A stretch of DNA of 64,000 nucleotides from Raineya sp. (GTDB taxonomy: Bacteria; Bacteroidota; Bacteroidia; Cytophagales; Thermonemataceae), in the NCBI GenBank assembly GCA_025454915.1, contig JALONN010000011.1, forward strand, positions 186,001 to 250,000, in the 5' to 3' direction. Shown one piece after another: positions 25,500 to 34,564 of this stretch (the first letter of the stretch is position 1; each line of letters begins with the position of its first letter). Made by a program: the position numbers and the translations under genes. Under the pieces are notes generated by a model that worked only from the letters and a program-made list of their open reading frames with translations, did not search any database and was not told the origin of the DNA.

Positions 25500-27623
25500 T
25501 TATTGAGATAATCCACTACGTTTTAAAAGAGCTTTGGGGCTAGGGTCTTGACCTCTAAAACGTTTGTATAAAACCATAGGGTGTTCACTTCCGCCTTTTG
25601 AAAGCATCTCTTTGAAACGATTAGCAGCTTCTTTATTGAAAATACCTTTTTCCTTAAACAAATCATAGGCATCTGCATCCAATACTTCTGCCCATTTATA
25701 GCTATAATATCCTGCTGAATACCCTCCTGAAAAAATATGACTGAATGCTGTACTGGTTGAAATATTTTCTACTGGAGGAAATAAATCTGTTTTACTGATA
25801 GCTTTTTTCTCAAACTCAGTAATATTCTCCACTTTATCTAAAAACTGACCATGCCAAGCCATATCTAATAAACCAAGGCTTAACTGGCGAATAGTTGCAT
25901 AACCCTCCATAAAATTAGAAGCGTCTTTTATTTTTTGTACAAGTGTTTGAGGAATAATTTCTCCTGTTTGGTAATGTTTAGCAAATGAAGCCAGTACCTC
26001 TGACTCATAACACCAGTTTTCAAATACTTGTGAAGGCATTTCTACAAAATCCCAAGCTACATTAGTTCCAGAAAGACTCTGATAAGTAGTATTGGCTAAC
26101 ATACCATGTAAACAATGTCCAAACTCATGGAAAAGAGTTGTTACTTCATCAAAAGTGAGTAGAGATGGTTTTGTATCAGTAGGACGAGTAAAATTACAGG
26201 TAAGTGATACATGAGGGCGAACATCCTGACCGTTTACTCTTTTTTGTTCTCTGTAAGATGTCATCCATGCTCCACTACGTTTGCCTTCTCTTGGGAAAAA
26301 GTCTGTGTATAAAACAGCTAAAAAATTCCCTTTTTCATCATAAACTTCATAAGCTTTTACTTCTGAATGAAATACAGGAATAGATTTGTTTTCTTTAAAT
26401 GTTAAACCAAATAGTTTATTGGCAACTCCAAAAGCTCCTGCAATAACATTATCTAATTTAAAATAAGGTTTTAGTGTTTCATTATCAATAGAATACTTTT
26501 CCTTCTTCAATTTTTCTGAATAAAAAGAGTAATCCCAACGTTGAAGCTTCTCATCTGTAAAACCTTGTTTTTTTGCATAAGCTAACAGTTCTTGAACTTG
26601 TTTTTCGGCTACGGGCTTTGCATAGTTAAATAATTCATCCAAAAACTTATTAACTGTCTCTGGTGTTCCTGCCATTCTTTCTTCTAATACAAAATGGGCA
26701 TGATTGTTATACCCTAAAAGTCTTGCTCTCTGATGACGCAATTTTACAATATCAGTCATCACTGGAACATTATTGTTTTTATTATTTTTGAAAGCTCTTG
26801 AAGAATAAGCTAAAAACATTTTCTGACGTAAATCTCTGTTGGTAGAGTAGGTCATAAATGCTAAATAGCTAGGAGCTTGCAAAGTAAAAACATAACCAGT
26901 TTTGTTTTTCTTTTTAGCTGTTTGTTGTGCTGCTTCTTTTACAAAATCTGGCAAACCTGCTAATTCTTGCTCTGATGTAAGCTCCATCAGGAATCCGTTA
27001 GTATCATTTAACACATTTTCACCATATTGTAAAAATAAAGCAGACAGATTTTTATCAATACTTCTCAATAATTCTTTCTGGGAAGCGTTTAAATTAGCAC
27101 CATTTCTTGCAAATCTTTTATAGGTTTTTTCAAGCAACATGGAACTTTCAGTATCTAATTTAAGAGATGCCTTGTTATCATAAACCTGCTTAATCCTTTT
27201 GAAGAGTTTTTCGTTTAAGATAACATCATTCTCAAACTCTGAAAGCATGGGAGATGTTTCTTTTGTGATTTTTTGGAGTTCAGGGTTTGTTTCCGCAGAG
27301 TTCAGGTTTGACATCACAATAGCAACTTTACCTACCAACATAGCACTATTATCTAAAGCTACAATGGTATTTTCAAATGTGGGGGTATCAGGATTGTTGG
27401 CAATACCTTCAATTTCCTTTTTTCCTTCCTGAATAGCATACTGTAAAGCAGGAACAAAATGTTCATTCTTAATTTTATCAAAAGGAACAGTTTGAAAAGG
27501 AGTATTCCAGTTTTCTAATAAGGGATTGTTCATAGGCTTTGTACTTTGTGCAAATGAATGAAAAGCAATGCTCCCAGCAAGTAAGGGCATTAAGAATAAC
27601 TTTGATAAGTTTTTTTTCTTCAT
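25500..27623 (-). CDS. M3 family metallopeptidase (Dcp-like peptidyl-dipeptidase/oligopeptidase), exported
   Basis: Zinc oligopeptidase of 707 residues, the length of the Dcp/oligopeptidase A group. A signal peptide (1-25, HSFAQ) sends it to the periplasm or beyond. The catalytic motif HEFGHCLHG is at 499-507, with Glu of FVEMPSQVFENW (about 525-528) as third ligand region. Substrates should be short peptides or signal-peptide fragments. The gene lies 42 bases downstream of mgtE and 14 bases upstream of the unknown exported gene, all on the minus strand. Confidence 0.93.
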   Translation of the reverse strand: MKKKNLSKLFLMPLLAGSIAFHSFAQSTKPMNNPLLENWNTPFQTVPFDKIKNEHFVPALQYAIQEGKKEIEGIANNPDTPTFENTIVALDNSAMLVGKVAIVMSNLNSAETNPELQKITKETSPMLSEFENDVILNEKLFKRIKQVYDNKASLKLDTESSMLLEKTYKRFARNGANLNASQKELLRSIDKNLSALFLQYGENVLNDTNGFLMELTSEQELAGLPDFVKEAAQQTAKKKNKTGYVFTLQAPSYLAFMTYSTNRDLRQKMFLAYSSRAFKNNKNNNVPVMTDIVKLRHQRARLLGYNNHAHFVLEERMAGTPETVNKFLDELFNYAKPVAEKQVQELLAYAKKQGFTDEKLQRWDYSFYSEKLKKEKYSIDNETLKPYFKLDNVIAGAFGVANKLFGLTFKENKSIPVFHSEVKAYEVYDEKGNFLAVLYTDFFPREGKRSGAWMTSYREQKRVNGQDVRPHVSLTCNFTRPTDTKPSLLTFDEVTTLFHEFGHCLHGMLANTTYQSLSGTNVAWDFVEMPSQVFENWCYESEVLASFAKHYQTGEIIPQTLVQKIKDASNFMEGYATIRQLSLGLLDMAWHGQFLDKVENITEFEKKAISKTDLFPPVENISTSTAFSHIFSGGYSAGYYSYKWAEVLDADAYDLFKEKGIFNKEAANRFKEMLSKGGSEHPMVLYKRFRGQDPSPKALLKRSGLSQ

Positions 27624-27665
27624 AATTTTAGCAAATCAAGTTGTTTAATTGAATAAATCAAGAGT

Positions 27666-29024
27666 TTAAATCTGATAGATTAGTCGAGCAATTAAGAAAT
27701 ATACAGTTAGCCCAATAAGGTCATTGGCAGTAGTGATAAAAGGACCTGCTGCTAAAGCTGGATTAATACCAAATCTATCTAACACTAAGGGAGTAATAGT
27801 TCCCATAAGAGACGCTAACAATATTACAGAAAACAAGGCAATAGCAACAACAAAAGCTACTTTAGCATCATAACCAAATAACAAACATACTCCTAATACA
27901 AAAGCACTGAGTATCAATCCGTTTAAAACTGCAATAATCAGTACTTTGAAAAGCCTTTCTAGTGTGCCTAATTCAAAAACAGATTTATTTGCTAAACTTT
28001 GAAGGATGATAGAAGAGGATTGAACACCCACATTGCCACCAGTACCTGCAATGAGTGTAGTAAAGTTTGCCAGAACAGATACCAGTAAGATGACAGGTTG
28101 CCCAAGCATATTGGTTACAGATGCGGCAAGCATTCCTCCAACCATACCTACAACAAGCCAAGGCAAACGAGCCTTAACAGATGTCCAAATTGTATCATCT
28201 TCTTCTACATTGCTAGAAAGTCCTGACATAGCTTGTCTTTCGGCTTCGGCATGTTCCTGCATGACATCCACAACATCATCAATCGTGATTCTCCCCAGTA
28301 ATTTTCCTTGAACATTTACGACAGGAATACTCTCTAAATCGTATTTTCGCATTAACGTAACCACTTCCTCCTGTTCTTTATAAGTTTCTACAAAAATAAG
28401 CTCTTCATCTTCATAAATATCTGCAATGAGTGTATCATCAGCACTTAAAATGATTTTTTTTAAGGATACTCTTCCTTTCAAAATCCCATTATTATCAACT
28501 ACATAAATAGAATATATTTTTTCTACTTTTTCAGCCTGCCTTCTAATCTCCTCAATGCACTGTTTAACTGTCCAATTAATGTTGGCTTTAATAAGTTCTT
28601 TTGCCATTAATCCACCAGCAGTATCCTCATCATAAGGCAAGAGATAGATAATATCTTTGGCTTTGTCTCTGTCTTTGAGTGTGGCTATGACTTGCTCTCG
28701 TATTTGAATGGGCTGCTCTTTTAGAATATCTACGGCATCATCAGAGTCCATCAAATCTATATACTCAGCTAATTTTTCGTAAGGTAAATTCTTTAAGAAA
28801 TGCTTTCTTACTTCTTCTTCTAATTCACTAATTACTTCAGAGGCAATTTCTGTGTCCAAGCTTCTTAGTAAGAAATCAGCTTGTTCATCTTCTAATTCAT
28901 ATACCAAAGCTGCAATATCAGCATAATGTAATTCTTGTACTTGCTCTTGGATAATAGCAGTATTGCTGTGTTCAAAGGCTTCTTGAACTAATAATAAATA
29001 TTCTCTGCTAAGGATTTCTGACAT
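27666..29024 (-). CDS. mgtE: Magnesium transporter MgtE
   Basis: Inner-membrane Mg2+ channel of 452 residues. Domains in order: N-terminal superhelical MgtE_N (about 10-125, LEEEVRKHFLKNLPYEKLAEYIDLMDSDDAVDIL), two CBS domains (about 135-255) that sense cytoplasmic Mg2+, a plug helix, and five membrane helices (about 285-450) with the pore-side motif GTGGNVGVQSSSI. The start is the ATG at 29024 (MSEILSREYLL): an open frame continues upstream to 29198 but that stretch overlaps the divergent DUF423 gene and its promoter and gives an implausible N-terminus. Confidence 0.93.
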   Translation of the reverse strand: MSEILSREYLLLVQEAFEHSNTAIIQEQVQELHYADIAALVYELEDEQADFLLRSLDTEIASEVISELEEEVRKHFLKNLPYEKLAEYIDLMDSDDAVDILKEQPIQIREQVIATLKDRDKAKDIIYLLPYDEDTAGGLMAKELIKANINWTVKQCIEEIRRQAEKVEKIYSIYVVDNNGILKGRVSLKKIILSADDTLIADIYEDEELIFVETYKEQEEVVTLMRKYDLESIPVVNVQGKLLGRITIDDVVDVMQEHAEAERQAMSGLSSNVEEDDTIWTSVKARLPWLVVGMVGGMLAASVTNMLGQPVILLVSVLANFTTLIAGTGGNVGVQSSSIILQSLANKSVFELGTLERLFKVLIIAVLNGLILSAFVLGVCLLFGYDAKVAFVVAIALFSVILLASLMGTITPLVLDRFGINPALAAGPFITTANDLIGLTVYFLIARLIYQI

Positions 29025-29059
29025 GATTGAGAAAAGACAACAAGTATTTTGCTGGGTTG

Positions 29060-29092
29060 TTTGCTCAAATTTAAGGCTTTTTTCTAAATTTG
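29060..29092 (+). promoter_or_regulatory. Promoter of the DUF423 gene
   Basis: TTTG (29060-29063), 21 bases, then TAAATTTG (29085-29092), a match to the -7 consensus. The start codon is 20 bases downstream. It lies in the 88-base divergent gap from mgtE. Confidence 0.6.
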
Positions 29093-29112
29093 CCTTCAAA
29101 AAAACATAAAAT

Positions 29113-29493
29113 ATGCAACATAAATATACAATAGTAGTCTCAGCAGTTTTAGGGGCTTTGGCTGTAAGTATTGGAGCTTTTGGAGCACATGCTCTCAAAA
29201 CTACTTTGCAAATGAATGGTTATACAGAAGTTTTTCAGACTGCTAATGAATATCACTTCTATCATGTATTTGCCATTGCTTTAGTGGGAATTTTACAAAG
29301 TCAAGAAAAGTTTAATAATAAATGGCTAACATGGGCTGGCTATAGCTTTCTAACAGGTATTTTATTCTTTTCAGGGTCTTTGTATATTCTTTCAATTACA
29401 TCAATCAAAATTTTAGGAGCTATTACCCCCATAGGTGGAGTATTTTTTATAGGAGGATGGATTTTGGTGGCAGGGAGTATGTTAAAAAAATAA
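29113..29493 (+). CDS. DUF423 family small inner-membrane protein (YgdD-like)
   Basis: A 126-residue, four-helix membrane protein. The N-terminal VVSAVLGALAVSIGAFGAHALK is the DUF423 signature, followed by YEVFQTANEYHFYH-type helices (actual TANEYHFYHVFAIALVGIL) and GSLYILSI / LGAITPIGGVFFIGGWI. Function is unknown in the family. Monocistronic between its own promoter and a palindromic terminator that begins in its stop codon. Confidence 0.88.
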   Translation: MQHKYTIVVSAVLGALAVSIGAFGAHALKTTLQMNGYTEVFQTANEYHFYHVFAIALVGILQSQEKFNNKWLTWAGYSFLTGILFFSGSLYILSITSIKILGAITPIGGVFFIGGWILVAGSMLKK

Positions 29494-29526
29494 AAGAGCC
29501 TGTAAAATATTTTACAGGCTCTTTTA
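29491..29526. terminator. Perfect 36-base palindromic bidirectional terminator
   Basis: Two 18-base perfect arms (29491-29508 / 29509-29526), core AGAGCCTGTAAAAT. It contains the TAA stop of the DUF423 gene and lies 18 bases before the stop of the OmpA gene. Confidence 0.93.
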
Positions 29527-29543
29527 TTTAAAGAATTAGAGTA

Positions 29544-30593
29544 TTACCAAAGTTTTGTACCAGCAATAGTCATTTTTACACGACGATTCTGTTCTTTTTG
29601 AGCTGCTGTTTTGTTAGCTTCAACAATACCTTGGTCTCCAGCTTTATAGTTTGCTTCTTCTTCACCAAAAGGTCTTAAATCTCCATAACCTACAGACTTT
29701 AAGCGATTTGCATTAACACCTTTGTTCACTAAATAATCCATTACAAATTTAGCTCTTGCTTCAGAAAGTGCTTTGTTATCAGCAAACGGAGAAACTTTAG
29801 GCTTAACGTTATCAGTATGTCCTTCAATCAACATGAAAGTTTCAGGCTTGTTTTTCATTAAATCTGCAACTTTATCTAAAATAGGATACCATTTTTTCTG
29901 ATTTGCAGCGGCAATCGTAGCTTTACCAGACTCAAATTGTACTTTACTTGCTTGACGTAAAAGAGCTTCTTCTGTGTCAGAAGTTACTTTAGGACAGCCT
30001 TTCATATCTTTAGGACCTGGTTTATCTGGACAAGCATCATCCTGATCTAATAGACCATCACCATCAGAGTCTTTATTTTCAGGACAGCCTCTATTATGTT
30101 TGGGTCCTTTTTTATCTTTACAATCATCTTCATCATCAGGTACACCATCACCATCAAGATCAGGAGCAGGGCAACCAAAAAAACGAGAAACACCAGGAAC
30201 ATCTGGACATTTATCAGAATTATCTAAGAAACCATCACCATCTTTATCTCCCCATGGGCAACCACCATTTTCTTTAGATCCCATTGATTGTAAATTAGCT
30301 TCGCCATCACCAGGAGTACCAGGACATTTATCTTCGTAATCATATACTCCGTCATTATCTGTATCAGTAGGGCAACCATAATCGTTTACTTTTTGAGATT
30401 TTGGAGTATTAGGGCATTGGTCTCTTACATCAGGTACACCGTCATTATCTGTATCTACTTTATAAATAGCAGGCACAGTTACTCTACGAGGGGTAACGCC
30501 TTTTTTGGGCTTCTTTTCTTTCTGAGCATAAGATTCGCCCATCATGCAACATAGAGCAATAAGGGCGAGCATAAACATTTTTGATGCTTTCAT
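29544..30593 (-). CDS. OmpA-family outer-membrane protein with thrombospondin type 3 repeats
   Basis: A 349-residue envelope protein from ATG 30593: signal peptide (FMLALIALCCMMGESYAQ), a Lys-rich linker, then five TSP3-type calcium-binding repeats (pattern DTDNDGVPD..D.CP, variants DKDGDGFLD, DLDGDGVPD, DSDGDGLLD) over about residues 45-205, and a C-terminal OmpA peptidoglycan-binding domain (LIEGHTDNVKP, ALSEARAKFVMDYL, LKSVGYGDLRPFG, NRRVKM). It probably ties the outer membrane or a surface complex to peptidoglycan. There is no beta-barrel part. An in-frame ATG 57 bases upstream would add 19 residues and spoil the signal peptide, so it is not used. Confidence 0.92.
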   Translation of the reverse strand: MKASKMFMLALIALCCMMGESYAQKEKKPKKGVTPRRVTVPAIYKVDTDNDGVPDVRDQCPNTPKSQKVNDYGCPTDTDNDGVYDYEDKCPGTPGDGEANLQSMGSKENGGCPWGDKDGDGFLDNSDKCPDVPGVSRFFGCPAPDLDGDGVPDDEDDCKDKKGPKHNRGCPENKDSDGDGLLDQDDACPDKPGPKDMKGCPKVTSDTEEALLRQASKVQFESGKATIAAANQKKWYPILDKVADLMKNKPETFMLIEGHTDNVKPKVSPFADNKALSEARAKFVMDYLVNKGVNANRLKSVGYGDLRPFGEEEANYKAGDQGIVEANKTAAQKEQNRRVKMTIAGTKLW

Positions 30594-30778
30594 AACACTT
30601 TTTAATTTTACAGATTTATTTAAGCTTGGCAATATGAAAAAAACACACAAATAGTGCCAAATTGGTTTTTGATAAAAACGAATTTAAAAAACTCAACAAA
30701 AAAAGCAAAACTTATTTACATTGCAAAACTTTCTTGGCTTAAACTTAGTTAAAATTTTATAAAAACACTAAAAAAATT

Positions 30779-31444
30779 ATGGCAAAGCAAAATAAAAATA
30801 AGACAAACGAAAGCACTCCCAACTGGCAAGAATTATATATTCAATTTGTTTTAGAGCATAACAAACGCCCACAAAGTGCCTATGAGTTTTGTAAATTCTC
30901 ATCATTATCAGAGGAGACTTTTTATGAAACTTATGGCACTATAGATGCCTTGGAGAGTGATATTTGGCTGTATTTTTTTACAGAAACCAAGTCTCAAATA
31001 CAAGCAGATGAGCAGTATCAGGCATATTCTGTAAGAGAAAAACTATTGGCTTTTGATTATACATGGCTTGAAAATCTTCGTTCATATAGAAGTTTTATTA
31101 CACTGGTTTTGTCTTCACATAGCTCTCCTATGTGGCAAAAAAAGGCATCTTTTGCAAAATTTAAAGAAGAATTTACAAATTATGCACAAGAATTGCTCTC
31201 TGAAGCACAAGAAACAGGCGAAGTAAAAAATAGAAATGTTATCAATAATGCTTATCCTAAAGTTTTATGGGGACAAACTTTATACCTGCTTAACTTTTGG
31301 ATAAAAGATTCGAGTAGCAATTTTGAACAAACAGATGCAGCAGTAGAAAAAACTGTGAATCTATTCTTTGATATGGCTGGACATAGTTTTATTGATAGTT
31401 TTGTTGATTTTGCTAAATTTTCATTCCAAAGTTTTAAATTTTAA
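30779..31444 (+). CDS. TetR-fold protein, possible partner of the adjacent UbiB-type kinase
   Basis: A 221-residue all-helical protein. Residues about 18-65 fit the TetR helix-turn-helix in spacing (QSAYEFCKFSSLSEETFYETYGTIDALESDIW), though the recognition helix is unusual for a DNA binder. The rest is a ligand-binding-type helical domain with aromatic residues. Known homologs are annotated as TetR C-terminal proteins in Bacteroidota. It sits 24 bases upstream of the AarF/UbiB kinase on the same strand, so a role with that kinase (as COQ9 has with COQ8 in eukaryotes) is possible as well as regulation. DNA binding is not shown. Confidence 0.72.
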   Translation: MAKQNKNKTNESTPNWQELYIQFVLEHNKRPQSAYEFCKFSSLSEETFYETYGTIDALESDIWLYFFTETKSQIQADEQYQAYSVREKLLAFDYTWLENLRSYRSFITLVLSSHSSPMWQKKASFAKFKEEFTNYAQELLSEAQETGEVKNRNVINNAYPKVLWGQTLYLLNFWIKDSSSNFEQTDAAVEKTVNLFFDMAGHSFIDSFVDFAKFSFQSFKF

Positions 31445-31468
31445 ATATCACCACTTCTCTGAAAAACT

Positions 31469-32800
31469 ATGAAAAAAGACCAAAAGAGTATCCCAACCTC
31501 TAAAATTGCAAGAGCTACTAAGTTTATACAAACAGGTGTGAAGCTGGGAGGGAACTATGTAAAACACTATGCAAAGAAAATGGTAAATCCTGAGCTTACA
31601 AAAGACGAATTACATGAGGATAATGCCAAAGATATTTATGATACCCTGAGCCAGCTCAAAGGCAGTGCCTTAAAAGTAGCCCAAATGATGAGTATGGATA
31701 AAAATGTATTGCCTAAAGCATATACAGACCGTTTTACAATGGCTCAATACTCAGCTCCACCATTGTCATATCCTTTGGTGGTTAAAACATTTAAGCAAAA
31801 TTTAGGAAAAACACCTACTGAAATTTTTGATACATTTAGTAAAGAGGCTATTAATGCTGCATCTATTGGGCAGGTTCATCAGGCAACATTAGGAAATAAA
31901 AAACTGGCTGTAAAAATTCAATACCCTGGAGTTGCAGATAGTATTAAGTCAGATTTGAAAATGGTAAAGCCTTTTGCAGTTCGTTTGCTAAACATGAACG
32001 AAAAAGACTTGGAAATGTATATGGGTGAAGTAGAAGGTAAACTTTTAGAAGAAGCTGATTATGAGCTTGAACTAAAACGTTCAGTAGAAATTTCAAAGGC
32101 TTGTAAACATTTTCCTGATTTATTTTTTGCTGAATATTATCCTGAATATTCTTCTAAACGCATTTTGACAATGGATTGGCTGGATGGATTACACCTGCCT
32201 GATTTCTTACAAACAAACCCCAGCCAAGAAATACGCAATAAAATAGGACAGGCTCTTTGGGATTTTTATGATTATCAGGTACATACCCTCAGAGCTGTAC
32301 ATGCTGACCCACACCCAGGTAACTTTTTGCTTACACAAGATGGAAAAATAGGAGTGATAGACTTTGGCTGTATTAAAGAAATACCTACAGACTATTACGA
32401 TAATTATTTTATTATTATCAATCCTCACTTACTTACAGATGATGATACTCTTTTAAAACGTTTTAAGCAACTAGATTTTATATTGGAGCAAGATACTCCA
32501 GAGCAGCAAGCATTTTTTATGAATATTTTCAAAGAAATGATTAGGCTTTTGGGTAAACCTTTTCATACAGATAGTTTTGATTTTGGAAATGATGACTATT
32601 TTCAAGAAATATATCAGTATGCAGAGAAACTCGCAAAAATGGAGGAATTACGTAAAACCAATCAGGCAAGAGGCTCAAGGCATGGCTTATACATCAATCG
32701 TACTTACTTTGGATTATACTCCATACTTAACCAATTAAAAGCAAATATAAAAACTACCAAACCAGAATTTCTTACAAAACCTGTTCTCGAAAATATCTAA
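31469..32800 (+). CDS. AarF/ABC1/UbiB family atypical kinase
   Basis: A 443-residue protein-kinase-like ATPase of the ADCK/UbiB family, associated with quinone or isoprenoid lipid metabolism. Visible motifs: an N-terminal extension helix KGSALKVAQMMSMDKNVLP (family KxGQ region, here KVAQ), the Ala-rich nucleotide loop AASIGQVHQA, Lys in LAVKIQYPGV, the HADPHPGNF catalytic loop and the metal-binding IDFGCIKEIP. No C-terminal membrane helix is obvious, unlike E. coli UbiB. The same transcript likely carries the TetR-like gene. The substrate lipid is unknown; menaquinone is expected in this phylum. Confidence 0.9.
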   Translation: MKKDQKSIPTSKIARATKFIQTGVKLGGNYVKHYAKKMVNPELTKDELHEDNAKDIYDTLSQLKGSALKVAQMMSMDKNVLPKAYTDRFTMAQYSAPPLSYPLVVKTFKQNLGKTPTEIFDTFSKEAINAASIGQVHQATLGNKKLAVKIQYPGVADSIKSDLKMVKPFAVRLLNMNEKDLEMYMGEVEGKLLEEADYELELKRSVEISKACKHFPDLFFAEYYPEYSSKRILTMDWLDGLHLPDFLQTNPSQEIRNKIGQALWDFYDYQVHTLRAVHADPHPGNFLLTQDGKIGVIDFGCIKEIPTDYYDNYFIIINPHLLTDDDTLLKRFKQLDFILEQDTPEQQAFFMNIFKEMIRLLGKPFHTDSFDFGNDDYFQEIYQYAEKLAKMEELRKTNQARGSRHGLYINRTYFGLYSILNQLKANIKTTKPEFLTKPVLENI

Positions 32801-32867
32801 AAATGAGAGGTTTGCAATAGGGGTAAAAATATTTTTTAAACTTTTTTAAAATATTTTTGAAGTTTTT

Positions 32868-32898
32868 TTTGACAGTCTCAAAATTAGAGTTACCTTTG
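32868..32898 (+). promoter_or_regulatory. Promoter of the tRNA-Tyr-Gly-Thr-tuf cluster
   Basis: TTTG (32868-32871), exactly 19 bases, then TACCTTTG (32891-32898), a full consensus match. tRNA-Tyr begins 15 bases later. Confidence 0.8.
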
Positions 32899-32913
32899 CA
32901 AACCAAAACAAAC

Positions 32914-32996
32914 GGGGTAATACCAGAGTGGCCAAATGGGGCAGACTGTAAATCTGCTGGCGTACGCCTTCGGTGGTTCGAATCCATCTTACCCCA
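32914..32996 (+). tRNA. tRNA-Tyr (GTA)
   Basis: An 83-base class II tRNA with acceptor GGGGTAA/TTACCCC, anticodon GTA at 32948-32950, a long variable arm after AATCTGCTGGCG, T loop TTCGAAT and discriminator A at 32996. CCA is not encoded. Confidence 0.97.
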
Positions 32997-33040
32997 CTTC
33001 TCTTTTCTGTAAAGAGAAAATCTATGACACATAGATACAA

Positions 33041-33113
33041 GCGGGAGTAGCTCAGTTGGTAGAGCGATAGCCTTCCAAGCTATAGGTCGCGGGTTCGAGC
33101 CTCGTCTCCCGCT
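33041..33113 (+). tRNA. tRNA-Gly (TCC)
   Basis: A 73-base cloverleaf with acceptor GCGGGAG/CTCCCGC, anticodon loop CTTCCAA with TCC at 33074-33076, T loop TTCGAGC and discriminator T. CCA not encoded. It follows tRNA-Tyr by 44 bases. Confidence 0.97.
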
Positions 33114-33152
33114 CGAAAAATTTAGTAAGGTTTTGTAAATTAACTTTTACAA

Positions 33153-33224
33153 GCCGACGTAGCTCAGGGGTAGAGTACTTCCTTGGTAAGGAAGGGGTCG
33201 TGGGTTCAATTCCCATCGTTGGCT
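33153..33224 (+). tRNA. tRNA-Thr (GGT)
   Basis: A 72-base cloverleaf with acceptor GCCGACG/CGTTGGC, anticodon loop TTGGTAA with GGT at 33185-33187, T loop TTCAATT and discriminator T. CCA not encoded. tuf starts 75 bases downstream. Confidence 0.97.
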
Positions 33225-33299
33225 CTAATCAAAACCGAGCTATTTTTTTATTTAGTTTCGTTCAAATTTTTAAACCCTTAAACTGAGGATTTTTCAAGC

Positions 33300-34487
33300 A
33301 TGGCAAAAGAAAGTTTTGACCGTTCCAAACCCCACGTAAACATTGGTACTATCGGTCACGTTGACCACGGAAAGACCACCCTTACAGCTGCTATCACAAT
33401 GGTACTTGCTAACAAGGGTCTTGCTGAGAAAAGAGATTTCTCATCTATCGATAACGCTCCTGAAGAAAAAGAAAGAGGTATCACAATCAATACGTCACAC
33501 GTAGAATATCAAACAGCTAACCGTCACTATGCTCACGTTGACTGTCCAGGTCACGCTGACTACGTTAAAAACATGGTAACTGGTGCTGCTCAGATGGACG
33601 GTGCTATTCTTGTGGTAGCTTCTACAGATGGTCCTATGCCTCAAACTCGTGAGCACATCCTTCTTGCTCGTCAAGTAGGTGTACCTCAATTAGTTGTGTT
33701 CATGAACAAAGTGGACATGGTAGATGACCCTGAATTATTAGACTTAGTAGAAATGGAAGTACGTGAATTGCTTTCTTTCTATCAATTTGATGGTGACAAC
33801 ATCCCTGTTGTTCGTGGTTCTGCTCTTGGTGGTTTGAACGGTGAGCCTAAGTGGGTTGAAACTATCGATAAATTAATGGAAGCTGTTGACAACTGGATTC
33901 CTATTCCTCCTCGTTTGGTTGACAAAGATTTCTTGATGCCTGTTGAAGACGTATTCTCTATTACTGGTCGTGGTACTGTTGCTACTGGTCGTATTGAGAG
34001 AGGTGTTATCAACTCTGGTGATCCTGTAGAAATCTTAGGTATGGGTGCTGAAGGTTTGAAATCTACTGTAACAGGTGTTGAAATGTTCCGTAAGATTTTG
34101 GACAGAGGTGAAGCTGGTGATAACGTAGGTTTATTATTACGTGGTATTGATAAAGCTCAAATCCGTCGTGGTATGGTTATCTGCAAGCCAGGTTCTGTAA
34201 CTCCTCACGCTAAATTCAAAGCTGAAATTTACGTATTGAGTAAAGAAGAAGGTGGTCGTCACACTCCATTCTTCAACAAATACCGTCCTCAGTTCTATTT
34301 AAGAACAACTGACGTTACTGGTGAGATTAAACTTCCAGAAGGTGTAGAAATGGTTATGCCTGGTGATAACATCACTATCGAAGTACAACTTATCAACAAA
34401 GTTGCTATGGAGAAAGGTTTACGTTTCGCTATCCGTGAAGGTGGTAGAACAGTAGGTGCTGGTCAGATTACAGAAATCTTAGACTAA
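33300..34487 (+). CDS. tuf: Translation elongation factor Tu
   Basis: GTPase that delivers aminoacyl-tRNA to the ribosome, 395 residues. Domain I carries [10 protein letters not shown], the switch [19 protein letters not shown] and NKVDMVD; domains II and III are complete, ending in [10 protein letters not shown]. Codons are those of a highly expressed gene, with C-ending and preferred synonyms (AAC, GAC, CAC, CGT) far commoner than in neighbours. It is preceded by tRNA-Tyr, Gly and Thr and closed by a terminator, so it forms its own transcription unit. Confidence 0.98.
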   Translation: MAKESFDRSKPHVNIGTIGHVDHGKTTLTAAITMVLANKGLAEKRDFSSIDNAPEEKERGITINTSHVEYQTANRHYAHVDCPGHADYVKNMVTGAAQMDGAILVVASTDGPMPQTREHILLARQVGVPQLVVFMNKVDMVDDPELLDLVEMEVRELLSFYQFDGDNIPVVRGSALGGLNGEPKWVETIDKLMEAVDNWIPIPPRLVDKDFLMPVEDVFSITGRGTVATGRIERGVINSGDPVEILGMGAEGLKSTVTGVEMFRKILDRGEAGDNVGLLLRGIDKAQIRRGMVICKPGSVTPHAKFKAEIYVLSKEEGGRHTPFFNKYRPQFYLRTTDVTGEIKLPEGVEMVMPGDNITIEVQLINKVAMEKGLRFAIREGGRTVGAGQITEILD

Positions 34488-34508
34488 GAATCTAACTACA
34501 TATTCATA

Positions 34509-34536
34509 AAAAAAGCCCTTGCAAAAGGGCTTTTTT
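34509..34536. terminator. Terminator after tuf, shared with the convergent STAS-like gene
   Basis: Perfect 12-base stem AAAAAAGCCCTT (34509-34520) against 34525-34536 with GCAA loop and T6 tail; A-rich on the other side, so it can work on both strands. Confidence 0.92.
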
Positions 34537-34564
34537 ATTTTTGATTAAATTTAAGTATTGTTTT

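Noticed and set aside
29025..29198. N-terminal extension of mgtE by 58 residues
   Set aside because: It overlaps the divergent DUF423 gene and its promoter, and MSEILSREYLL at 29024 gives the normal family length.
30594..30650. Longer start for the OmpA/TSP3 protein
   Set aside because: It would place 19 residues before a good signal peptide.
32772..33040. Two minus-strand open frames across the tRNA cluster
   Set aside because: They run through tRNA-Tyr and their sequence is the complement of the tRNA; no coding signal.
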